DNA from: Cardiocondyla obscurior
Lineage: Eukaryota > Arthropoda > Insecta > Hymenoptera > Formicidae
DNA: 64,000 nt
Assembly: GCF_019399895.1 (NCBI RefSeq)
Contig: NW_027228802.1
Location: 77,955 to 141,954, forward strand
Direction: 5' to 3'
This document shows positions 1-13,000 of this stretch, in pieces (position 1 is the first letter of the stretch; every line of letters begins with the position of its first letter). Position numbers and translations under genes: made by a program. The notes under the pieces are model-generated. The model was not told where the DNA came from. It did no database searches and saw only the letters and a list, made by a program, of their open reading frames with translations.

Positions 1-3000
1 AAATTTTACAACGTAGCATTGTGCGGAAATTAAAAAAGATGCATACAGCGGACTTATTTCAAGCTTTCTATTTTCACCAGCAGCCGAGATATGGCCAAAA
101 AACAAAAAAATATTTTGAAATTAACAACGTAGCATTGTGCGGCATTCAAAATGAAATTCGGACCTATTCGGAGCCTTTAATTTTTCATCAGAACCCCGAA
201 ATATGGCCAAAAAACGAAAAAAATATTTTGAAATTTAACAACATAGCATTGTGCGGCAATTAGAAAAGATGCATACGGGCCCTATTCCGAGCATTCTATT
301 TTCACCAGCAGCCGAGATATAGCCAAAAAACAAAAAAAAATATTTTTGAAATTATACAACGTAGCATTGAGCGAAAATTAAAAAAGATGCATACGGACCT
401 ATTTCAAGCCATCTATTTTCTGCAGCCGAGTTATGGCCAAAAAACAAAAAAAATATTTTAAATTTAACAACTTAGCATTGTGCAACATTCAAAAAAAAAT
501 GCATTCGGGCCTATTCGGAGCCTTTTATTTTCATCAGAAGTCGAGATATAACCAAAAAACGAAAGAAATCATTTTTGAAATTTTACAACGTAGCATTGTG
601 CGGCAATTAGAAATGATGCATACGGGCCTATTCCGAGCATTCTATTTTCACCAGCAGCCGAGATATGGCCAAAAAACAAAAAAAAATATTTTTGAAATTT
701 AACAACATAGCATTGTGCGGCATTCAAAATAGATGCATTTGGGCCTATTCGAAGCTTTTCGTTTTCATCAGAAACCGAGATATGGCCAAAAAACGAAAAA
801 AAATATTTTTTAAATTTAACAACATAGCATTGTGCAACATTCAAAATAGATGAATTCGAGCCTATTTGAAGCTTTTTATTTTCATCAGAAGCCGAGATAT
901 GGCCAAAAAACAAAAAATAATATTTTTGAAATTTAACAACATAGCATTGTGCGGCATTCAAAATAGATGCAAGCCTATTCAGGCTTTTATTTTCATCAGA
1001 AGCCGATATGGCCAAAAAACGAAAAAAAATATTTTGAAATTTTACAACGTAGCATTGTGCGGCAATTAGAAAAGATGCATACGGATTTATTCCGAGAATT
1101 CTATTTTCACAGCACCCGAGATATAGCCAAAACAAAAAAACATTATTTTGAAATTTAACAACTTAGCATTGCGGCATTCAAAATAGATGCATTTGGGCCT
1201 ATTCGGAGCTTTTTATTTTTATCAGAAGTTGAGATATAACCAAAAAACGAAAGAAAACATTTTTGAAATTTTACAACGTAGCATTGTGCGGAAATTAAAA
1301 GAATGCATACGGACTTATTTCAAGCTTTCTATTTTCACCAGCAGCCGAGATATGGCCAAAAAACCAAAAAAAATATTTTTGAAATTTAACAACATAGCAT
1401 TGTGCGGCATTCAAAATAGATGAATTCGGACCTATTCGGAGCCTTTAATTTTCATCAGAACCCGAAATATGGCCAAAAAACAAAAAAAAATATTTTTGAA
1501 ATTTAACAACGTAGCATTGTGCGGCAATTAAAAAAGATGCATTCGGGTTTATTCGGAGCCTTTTATTTCCATCAGAAGCCTAAATATAACCAAAAAACGA
1601 AAGAAATCATTTTTGAAATTTTAGAACGTAGCATTGTGCGGCAATTAGAAAAGATGCATACGGGCCTATTCCGAGCATTCTATTTTCACCAGCAGTCGAG
1701 ATATGACCAAAAACAAAAAAATATTTTTGAAATTTAACAACATAGCATTGTGCGGCATTCAAAATAGATGCATTTGGGCCTATTCGGAGCTTTCTATTTT
1801 CACCAGCAGCCGAGATATGGCACAAAAACAAAAAAAATATTTTTGAAATTTTACAACGTAGCATTGTGCGGCAATTAAAAAGATGCATTCGGGCCTATTC
1901 GGAACCTTTTATTTTCATCAGAAGTTGAGATATAACCAAAAAACGAAAGAAAACATTTTTGAAATTTTACAACGTAGCATTGTGCGGAAATTAAAAAAGA
2001 TGCATACGGACTTATTTCAAGCTTTCTATTTTCACCAGCAGCCGAGATATGGCCAAAAGACAAAAAAAAAATTTTTGAAATTTAACAACATAGCATTGTG
2101 CGGCATTCAAAATAGATGAATTCGGACCTATTCGAGCCTTTATTTTCATCAGAACCCGAAATATGGCCAAAAACGAAAAAAAATATTTTGAAATTTAACA
2201 ACGTAGCATTGTGCGGCAATTAGAAAAAGATGCATACGGGCCTATTCCGAGCATTCTATTTTCACCAGCAGCCGAGATATAGCCAAAAACAAAAAAATAT
2301 TTTGAAATTATACAACGTAGCATTGTGCGAAAATTAAAAAAGATGCATACGGACCTATTTCAAGCCATCTATTTTCACCAGCAGCCGAGTTATGGCCAAA
2401 AAACAAAAAAAAATATTTTTAAAATTTAACAACTTAGCATTGTGCAACATTCAAAATAGATGCATTCGGGCCTATTCGGAGCCTTTTATTTTCATCAGAA
2501 GCCGAGATATAACCAAAAAACGAAAGAAAATATTTTTGAAATTCTACAACGTAGCATTGTGCGGCAATTAAAAAAAATGCATACGGGCCTATTCCGAAGC
2601 TTCTATTTTCACCAGCAGCCGACATATGGCCAAAAAACAAAAATATTTTGAAATTATACAACGTAGCATTGTGCGGCAATTAAAAGATGCATTCGGGCCT
2701 ATTCGGAACCTTTTATTTTCATCAGAAGTTGAGATATAACCAAAAAACGAAAGAAAACATTTTTGAAATTTTACAACGTAGCATTGTGCGGAAATTAAAA
2801 AAGATGCATACGGACTTATTTCAAGCTTTCTATTTTCACCAGCAGCCGAGATATGGCCAAAAAACAAAAAAAAATATTTTTGAAATTTAACAACATAGCA
2901 TTGTGCGGCATTCAAAATAGATGAATTCGGACCTATTCGGAGCCTTTAATTTTCATCAGAACCCGAAATATGGCCAAAAAACGAAAAAAATATTTTGAAA

Positions 3001-5450
3001 TTTAACAACGTAGCATTGTGCGGCAATTAGAAAAGATGCATACGGGCCTATTCCGAGCATTCTATTTTCACCAGCAGCCGAGATATAGCCAAAAAACAAA
3101 AAAAAATATTTTTGAAATTATACAACGTAGCATTGAGCGAAAATTAAAAAAGATGCATACGGACCTATTTCAAGCCATCTATTTTCACCAGCAGCCGAGT
3201 TATGGCCAAAAAACAAAAAAAAATATTTTTAAAATTTAACAACTTAGCATTGTGCAACATTCAAAAAAAATGCATTCGGGCCTATTCGGAGCCTTTTATT
3301 TTCATCAGAAGTCGAGATATAACCAAAAAACGAAAGAAATCATTTTTGAAATTTTACAACGTAGCATTGTGCGGCAATTAGAAATGATGCATACGGGCCT
3401 ATTCCGAGCATTCTATTTTCACCAGCAGCCGAGATATGGCCAAAAAACAAAAAAAAATATTTTTGAAATTTAACAACATAGCATTGTGCGGCATTCAAAA
3501 TAGATGCATTTGGGCCTATTCGAAGCTTTTCGTTTTCATCAGAAACCGAGATATGGCCAAAAACGAAAAAAATATTTTTAAATTTAACAACATAGCATTG
3601 TGCAACATTCAAAATAGATGAATTCGAGCCTATTTGAAGCTTTTTATTTTCATCAGAAGCCGAGATATGGCCAAAAACAAAAAAAATATTTTGAAATTTA
3701 ACAACATAGCATTGTGCGGCATTCAAAATAGATGCATTTAAGCCTATTCGGAGCTTTTTATTTTCATCAGAAGCCGAGATATGGCCAAAAAACGAAAGAA
3801 AATATTTTTGAAATTTTACAACGTAGCATTGTGCGGCAATTAGAAAAGATGCATACGGATTTATTCCGAGAATTCTATTTTCACCAGCACCCGAGATATG
3901 GCCAAAAAACAAAAAAACATTATTTTGAAATTTAACAACTTAGCATTGTGCGGCATTCAAAATAGATGCATTTGGGCCTATTCGGAGCTTTTTATTTTTA
4001 TCAGAAGTTGAGATATAACCAAAAAACGAAAGAAAACATTTTTGAAATTTTACAACGTAGCATTGTGCGGAAATTAAAAAAGATGCATACGGACTTATTT
4101 CAAGCTTTCTATTTTCACCAGCAGCCGAGATATGGCCAAAAACAAAAAATATTTTGAAATTTAACAACATAGCATTGTGCGGCATTCAAAATAGATGAAT
4201 TCGGACCTATTCGGAGCCTTTAATTTTCATCAGAACCCGAAATATGGCCAAAAACGAAAAAATATTTTTGAAATTTAACAACGTAGCATTGTGCGGCAAT
4301 TAAAAAGATGCATTCGGGTTTATTCAGAGCCTTTTATTTTCATCAGAAGCCTAAATATAACCAAAAAACGAAAGAAATCATTTTTGAAATTTTAGAACGT
4401 AGCATTGTGCGGCAATTAGAAAAAGATGCATACGGGCCTATTCCGAGCATTCTATTTTCACCAGCAGTCGAGATATGACCACAAAACAAAAAAAAATATT
4501 TTTGAAATTTAACAACATAGCATTGTGCGGCATTCAAAATAGATGCATTTGGGCCTATTCGGAGCTTTTATTTTCACAGAAGCCGAGATATGGCCAAAAA
4601 CGAAAAAAATATTTTGAAATTATACAACGTAGCATTGTGCGGCAATTAAAAAGATGCATTCGGGCCTATTCGGAACCTTTTATTTTCATCAGAAGTTGAG
4701 ATATAACCAAAAACGAAAGAAAACATTTTGAAATTTTACAACGTAGCATTGTGCGGAAATTAAAAAGATGCATACGGACTTATTTCAAGCTTTATATTTT
4801 CACCAGCAGCCGAGATATGGCCAAAAAACAAAAAAAAATATTTTTGAAATTTAACAACATAGCATTGTGCGGCATTCAAAATAGATGAATTCGGACCTAT
4901 TCGGAGCCTTTTATTTTCATCAGAAGCCGAGATATGGCCAAAAAACGAAAAAAAATATTTTTGAAATTTAACAACTTAGCATTGTGCAACATTCAAAATA
5001 GATGAATTCGGGCCTATTTAAAGCCTTTTATTTTCATCAGAAGCCGAGATATGGCCAAAAAAAAAAAAAATATTTTGAAATTTTACAACGTAGCATTGTG
5101 CGGCAATTAAAAAGATGCATACGGGCCTATTCCGAGCATTCTATTTTCACCAGCAGCCGAGATATGGCCAAAAACAAAAAAAATATTTTTGAAATTTACA
5201 ACGTAGCATTGTGCGGCAATTAAAAAGATGCATTCGGGCCTATTCGGAATTTTATTTTCATCAGAAGCCGAGATATAACCAAAAAACGAAAACATTTTTG
5301 AAATTTTACAACGTAGCATTGTGCGGAAATTAAAAAAGATGCATACGGACTTATTTCAAGCTTTCTATTTTCACCAGCAGCCGAGATATGGCCAAAAAAC
5401 AAAAAAAATATTTTTGAAATTTAACAACATAGCATTGTGCGGCATTCAAA
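1..5450. repeat. Higher-order repeat of about 2.77 kb (roughly 24 units)
   Basis: Marker variants recur at a fixed distance. The unit with aattagaaatgatgcatac is at about 602 and 3373. The unit with a ttatcagaagttgagatataacc end is at about 1215 and 3995. The catcagaagcctaaatataacc variant is at about 1570 and 4340. The order of unit variants between these markers is the same in both copies, so positions 1-2770 and 2771-5450 are successive copies of one higher-order block. An inner partial duplication of about 804 bp (about seven units) is visible at 1883-2119 against 2687-2915. After about 5.5 kb the pattern continues in eroded form (the aattagaaatgatgc marker returns at about 5898). Confidence 0.75.
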
Positions 5451-7051
5451 ATAGATGAATTCGGGCCTATTCGAGCCTTTAATTTTCATCAGAACCCGAA
5501 ATATGGCCAAAAAACGAAAAAAAATATTTTTGAAATTTAACAACGTAGCATTGTGCGGCAATTAGAAAAGATGCATACGGGCCTATTCCGAGCATTCTAT
5601 TTTCACCAGCAGCCGAGATATAGCCAAAAAACAAAAAAAAATATTTTTGAAATTATACAACGTAGCATTGTGCGAAAATTAAAAGATGCATACGGACCTA
5701 TTCAAGCCATCTATTTTCACCAGCAGCCGAGATATGGCCAAAAAACAAAAAAATATTTTTAAAATTTAACAACTAGCATTGTGCGGCATTCAAAAAAAAT
5801 GCATTCGGGCCTATTCGGAGCCTTTTATTTTCATCAGAAGCCGAGATATAACCAAAAACGAAAAAATATTTTGAAATTTTACAACGTAGCATTGTGCGGC
5901 AATTAGAAATGATGCATACGGGCTATTCCGAGCATTCTATTTTCACCAGCAGCCGAGATATGGCCAAAACAAAAAAAATATTTTTTGAAATTTAACAACA
6001 TAGCATTGTGCGGCATTCAAAATAGATGCATTTGGGCCTATTCGAAGCTTTTATTTTCATCAGAAACCGAGATATGGCCAAAAAACGAAAAAAATATTTT
6101 TGAAATTTAACAACATAGCATTGTGCAACATTAAAATAGATGCATTCGGGCCTATTCGGAGCCTTTTATTTTCATCAGAAGCCGAGATATAACCAAAAAA
6201 CGAAAAAAAAATATTTTTGAAATTTACAACAGCATTGTGCGGCATTCAAAATAGATGCATTTGGGCCTATTCAGACTTTTTATCAGAAGCCGAGATATGG
6301 CCAAAAACAAAAAAAAATATTTTGAAATTTTACAACATAGCATTGTGCAACATTCAAAATAGATGCATTCGGGCTATTCGGAGCCTTTTATTTTCATCAG
6401 AAGCCGAGATATGGCCAAAAACGAAAAAAAACATTTTTGAAATTTTACAACGGCATTGTGCAAATTAAAAAATGCATACGGGCCTATTCAAGCCTTCTAT
6501 TTTCACCAGCAGCCGAGATATGGCCAAAAAACAAAAAAATATTTTTAAATTTAACAACGTAGCATTGTGCGGCATTCAAAATAGATGCATTCGGGCTTAT
6601 TCGGAGCCTTTATTTTCATCAGAAGCCGAGATATGGCCAAAAAAACGAAAATATTTTAAAATTTACAACGTAGCATTGTGCGGCAATTAAAAAAAATGCA
6701 TACGGGCCTATTCCGAAGCTTTTATTTTCACCAGCAGCCGAGATATGGCCAAAAAACAAAAACATTATTTTGAAATTCATAGCATTGTGCGGCATTCAAA
6801 ATAGATGCATTTGGGCCTATTCGGAGCTTTTTATTTTCATCAGAGCCGAGATATGGCCAAAAACGAAAAAAATATTTTTGAAATTTAACAACATAGCATT
6901 GTGCGGCATTCAAAATAAATGCATTCGGGCCTATTCGGAGCCTTTTATTTTCATCAGAAGCCGAGATGTGGCCAAAAAACGAAAAAAATATTTTTAAAAT
7001 TTACAACGTAGCATTGTGCGGCATTCAAAATAGATGCATTTGGGCCTATTC

Positions 7052-7052
7052 N
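7052..7052. other. Single ambiguous base at a truncated satellite unit
   Basis: The only N in the window interrupts a unit at tgggcctattc-N-aaattttacaac. About 60 bp that normally lie between these two parts (the catcagaagccgagatatggcc half) are missing. This looks like a collapsed or joined assembly point in the array, although a true deletion next to one uncalled base is possible. Confidence 0.8.
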
Positions 7053-10000
7053 AAATTTTACAACGTAGCATTGTGCAACATACAAAATAGATGTATTCGT
7101 CTATTCGAACCTTTTATTTTCATCAGAAGCCGAGATATGGCCAAAAACGAAAAAAATTTTTGAAATTTTACAACATAGCATTGTGCGGCATTCAAAATAG
7201 ATGCATTCGGGCCTATTCGAGCTTTATTTTCATCAGAAGCCGATATGGCCAAAAACAAAAAAATATTTTTGAAATTTTAACATTAGCATTGTGCGGCATT
7301 CAAAATAGATGAATTTGGGCCTATTCGGAGCCTTTTTTTTCATCAGAAGCCGAGATATAGGCAAAAAACAAAAAAATATTTTGAAATTTACAATAGCATT
7401 GTGCGGCATTCAAAATAGATGCATTCGGGCCTATTCGAGCTTTTTATTTTCATCAGAAGCCGAGATATGGCCAAAAAACAAAAAAAATATTTTTGAAATT
7501 TTACAACGTTGCATTGTGCGGCAATTAAAAAAATGCATACGGGCCTATTCGGAGCCTTTTATTTTCATCAGAAGCCGAGATATGGCCAAAAAACAAAAAA
7601 AATATTTTTGAAATTTTACAACGTAGCATTGTGCGGCATTCAAAATAGATGAATTGGGCTATTCGGAGCCTTTATTTTATCAGAAGCCGAGATATGGCCA
7701 AAAAACGAAAAAAGTATTTTTAAAATTTTACAACGTAGCATTGTGCGGCATAAAATAGATGTATTCGGGTTTATTCGGAGCCTTTTATTTTCATCAGAAG
7801 CCGAGATATGGCCAAAAAACGAAAAAAATATTTTTGAAATTTTACAACGTAGCATTGTGCGGCAATTAAAAAAGATGCATACGGGCCTATTCGGAGCCTT
7901 TATTTTCATCAGCCGAGATATGGCCAAAAAACGAAAAAAATATTTTGAAATTTTACAACGTAGCATTGTGCAACATACAAAATAGATGCATCGGGCCTAT
8001 TCGAGCCTTTATTTTCATCAGAAGCCGAGATATGGCCAAAAAACAAAAAAATATTTTGAAATTTTACAACGTAGCATTGTGCGGCAACTAAAAAATAGAT
8101 GCATACTATTTATTTGAGCTTTCTATTTCATCAGAAGCCGAGATATGGCCAAAAAACAAAAAAAAATATTTTTGAAATTTTACAACATAGCATTGTGCGG
8201 CATTCAAAATAGATGCATTTGGGCCTATTCGGAGCTTTTTATTTTCATCAGAAGCCGAGATATGGCCAAAAAACAAAAAAATATTTTGAAATTTTACAAC
8301 GTAGCATTGTGCGGCAATTAAAAAGATGCATACGGGCCTATTCAGCTTTTATTTTCATCAGAAGCCGAGATATGGCCAAAAACAAAAAAAATATTTTTGA
8401 AATTTTACAACGTAGCATTGTGCGCAATTAAAATAAATGCATACGGGCCTATTCGAGCCTTCTATTTTCACCAAAGCCGAGATATGGCCAAAAACGAAAA
8501 AAAATATTTTGAAATTTTACAACGTAGCATTGTGCGGCAATTAAAAAAAATGCATACGGGTCTATTCCGAGCCTTCTATTTTCACCAGCAGCCGAGATAT
8601 GGCCAAAAACAAAAAAAAATATTTTTGAAATTTTACAACGTAGCATTGTGCGGCAATTAAAAAAGATGCATACGGGCCTATTCGGAGCCTTTTATTTTCA
8701 TCAGAAGCCGAGATATGGCCAAAAACGAAAAAAATATTTTTGAAATTTTACAACGTAGCATTGTGCGGCATACAAAATAGATGTATTCGGGCCTATTCGA
8801 GTTTTTTTTCATCAGAAGCCGAGATATGGCCAAAAACAAAAAAAATATTTTTGAAATTTTACAACGTAGCATTGTGGCAATTAAAAATAGATGCATACGG
8901 GCCTATCCGAGCATTCTATTTTCATCAGAAGCCGAGATATGGCCAAAAACGAAAAAATATTTTGAAATTTTACAACGTAGCATTGTGCGGCATTCAAAAA
9001 GATGCATACGGGCCTATTCCGAGCCTTTTATTTTCACCAGAAGCCGAGATATGGCCAAAAACAAAAAATATTTTTGAAATTTTACAACGTAGCATTGTGC
9101 GGCAATTAAAAAAGATGCATACGGGCCTATTCGAGCCTTTTATTTTCATCAGCCGAGATATGGCCAAAAACGAAAAAAATATTTTGAAATTTTACAACGT
9201 AGCATTGTGCGGCATTAAAAATAGATGCATACGGGCCTATTTGGAGCCTTTTATTTTCATCAGAAGCCGAGATATGGCCAAAAACGAAAAATATATTTTG
9301 AAATTTAACAACATAGCATTGTGCGGCATTCAAAATAGATGCATTCGGGCCTATTCGGAGCCTTTTATTTTCATCAGAAGCCGAGATGTGGCCAAAAAAC
9401 AGAAAAAAATATTTTTGAAATTTTACATCGTAGCATTGTGCGGCATTCAAAATAAATGCATTTGGGCCTATTCGAGCTTTTTATTTTATCAGAAGCCGAG
9501 ATATGGCCAAACAAAAAAATATTTTTGAAATTTTACAACGTAGCATTGTGCGGCAATTAAAAAATGCATGGGCCTATTTGGAGCCTTTTATTTTCATCAG
9601 AAGCCGAGATATGGCCAAAAACGAAAAATAATATTTTGAAATTTTACAACGTAGCATTGTGCAACATACAAAATAGATGCATTCGGGCCTATTCGGAACA
9701 TTTTATTTTCATCAGAAGCCGAGATATGGCCAAAAACGAAAAAATATTTTTGAAATTTTACAACATAGCATTGTGCGGCATTCAAAATAGATGCATTTGG
9801 GCCTATTCGGAGCTTTTTATTTTCATCAGAAGCCGAGATATGGCCAAAAAACAAAAAAATATTTTGAAATTTACAACATAGCATTGTGCGGCATTCAAAA
9901 TAGATGCATTTGGGCCTATTCGGAGCTTTTTATTTTCATCAGAAGCCGAGATATGGCCAAAAAACAAAAAAAAATATTTTTGAAATTTTACAACGTAGCA

Positions 10001-13000
10001 TTGTGCGGCAATTAAAAAAGATGCATACGGGTTTATTTTGAGCCTTCTATTTTTACCAGCAGCCGAGATATGGTCAGAAAACAAAAAAAAATATTTTTGA
10101 AAATTTACAACGTAGCATTGTGCGGCATTCAAAATAGATGCATTTGGGCCTATTCGGAGCTTTTATCTTTATCAGAAGCCGAGATATATCCAAAAAACAA
10201 AAAAAAATATTTTTAAAATTTTACAACGTAGCATTGTGCAACATACAAAATAGATGTATTTGGGCCTATTCGGAGCCTTTTATTTTCATCAGAAGCCGAG
10301 ATACGGCCAAAAAACGAAAAAAAATATTTTTGAAATTTTACAACGTAGCATTGTGCGGCATTCAAAATAGATGCATTTGGGCCTATTCGAACTTTATTTT
10401 CATCAGAAGCCGAGATATGGCCAAAAAACGAAAAAAAATATTTTTGAAATTTTACAACGTAGCATTGTGCGGCAATTAAAAAAGATGCATACGGGTTTAT
10501 TTGGAGCCTTTATTTTCATCAGAAGCCGAGATATGGCCAAAAACAAAAAATATTTTTGAAATTTTACAACGTAGCATTGTGCGGCAATTAAAAAAGATGC
10601 ATACGGGCCTATTTGGAGCCTTTTATTTTCATCAGAAGCCGAGATATGGCAAAAAACAAAAAATATTTTTGAAAATTTACAACGTAGCATTGTGCGGCAT
10701 TCAAAATAGATGCATACGGGCCTATTCGAGCTTTTATTTTCATCAGAAGCCGAGATATGGCCAAAAAACAAAAAAATATTTTGAAATTTTACAACATAGC
10801 ATTGTGCGGCATTCAAAATAGATGAACTTGGGCCTATTCGAACCTTTTTTTTCATCAGAAGCCGAGATATGGCCAAAAAACAAAAATATTTTTGAAATTT
10901 TACAACGTAGCATTGTGCGGCAATTAAAAGATGCATACGGCCTATTTGGAGCCTTTTATTTTCATCAGAAGCCGAGATATGGCCAAAAACAAAAAAATAT
11001 TTTGAAATTTTACAACGTAGCATTGTGCGGCATTCAAAATAGATGCATTTGGGCCTATTCGAGCTTTATTTTCATCAGAAGCCGAGATATGGCCAAAAAC
11101 AAAAAATATTTTTGAAATTTTACAACATAGCATTGTGCATTCAAAATAGATGAATTTGGGCCTATTCGAGCCTTTTTTCATCAGAAGCCGAGATATAGCC
11201 AAAAACAAAAAAATATTTTGAAATTTTACAACATAGCATTGTGCGGCATTCAAAATAGATGCATTTGGGCCTATTCGGAGCTTTTATTTTCATCAGAAGC
11301 CGAGATATGGCCAAAAAACAAAAAAAAATATTTTTGAAATTTTACAACATAGCATTGTGCGGCATTCAAAATAGATGAATTTGGGCCTATTTGGAGCCTT
11401 TTTTCATCAGAAGCCGAGATATGGCCAAAAACAAAAAAATATTTTTGAAATTTTACAACATAGCATTGTGCGCAGCATTCAAAATAGATGCATTTGGGCC
11501 TATTCGAGCTTTTATTTTCATCAGAAGCCGAGATATGGCCAAAAACAAAAAAATATTTTTGAAATTTTACAACGTAGCATTGTGCGGCAATTAAAAGATG
11601 CATACGGGCCTATTTTGAGCTTTTATTTTCACCAGAAGCCGAGATATGGCCAAAAACAAAAAAATATTTTTGAAAATTTACAACGTAGCATTGTGCGGCA
11701 TTCAAAATAGATGCATTTGGGCCTATTCGGAGCTTTTTATTTTCATCAGAAGCCGAGATATGGCCAAAAACAAAAAAATATTTTTGAAATTTTACAACAT
11801 AGCATTGTGCGGCATTCAAAATAGATGCATTTGGGCCTATTCGAGCTTTTATTTTCATCAGAAGCCGAGATATGGCCAAAAACAAAAAATATTTTTGAAA
11901 TTTTACAACGTAGCATTGTGCGGCAATTAAAAAGATGCATACGGGCCTATTGAGCCTTTATTTTCATCAGAAGCCGAGATATGGCCAAAAAACAAAATAA
12001 AATATTTTTGAAATTTTACAACGTAGCATTGTGCGTAACTAAAATTAGATGCATACGGGTCTGATCCGAGCATTCTATTTTCACCAAAGCCGAGATATGG
12101 CCAAAAACGAAAAATATTTTGAAATTTTACAACGTAGCATTGTGCGGCAATTGAAAAAGATGCATACGGGCTTATTCCGAGCCTTCTATTTTCACCAGCA
12201 GCCGAGATATGGCCAAAAACAAAAAAAATATTTTGAAATTTTACAACGTAGCATTGTGCGGCAATTAAAAAAATTGCATACGGGCCTATTCGGAGCCTTT
12301 TATTTTCATCAGAAGCCGAGATATGGCCAAAAAACGAAAGAAAATATTTTTGAAATTTTACAACGTAGCATTGTGCGGCAATTAAAAAAAATGCATACGG
12401 GCCTATTTCGAGCCTTTATTTTCATCAGAAGCCGAGATATGGCCAAAAACGAAAAAAATATTTTAAAATTTTACAACGTAGCATTGTGCAACATACAAAA
12501 TAGATGCATTCGGGCCTATTCGAACCTTTTATTTTCATCAGAAGCCGAGATATGGCCAAAAAACAAAAAAAATATTTTGAAATTTTACAACATAGCATTG
12601 TGCGGCATTCAAAATAGATTATTTGGGCCTATTCGAGCTTTTTATTTTCATCAGAAGCCGAGATATGGCCAAAAAACAAACAAAAATATTTTTGAATTTT
12701 TACAACGTAGCATTGTGCGGCAATTAAAAAAAATGCATACGGGCCTATTTGGAGCCTTTTATTTTCATCAGAAGCCGAGATATGGCCAAAAAACAAAAAA
12801 ATATTTTTTAAATTTTACAACGTAGCATTGTGCAACATACAAATAGATGTACATTCGGGCCTATTCGAACATTTTATTTTCATCAGAAGCCGAGATATGG
12901 CCAAAAAACGAAAAAAAATATTTTTGAAATTTTACAACATAGCATTGTGCGGCATTCAAAATAGATGCATTGGCCTATTCGAGCTTTTTATTTTCATCAG

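Noticed and set aside
1..5450. CRISPR-like repeat array
   Set aside because: The repeats are contiguous 117-bp units without unique spacers, and the context is eukaryotic.
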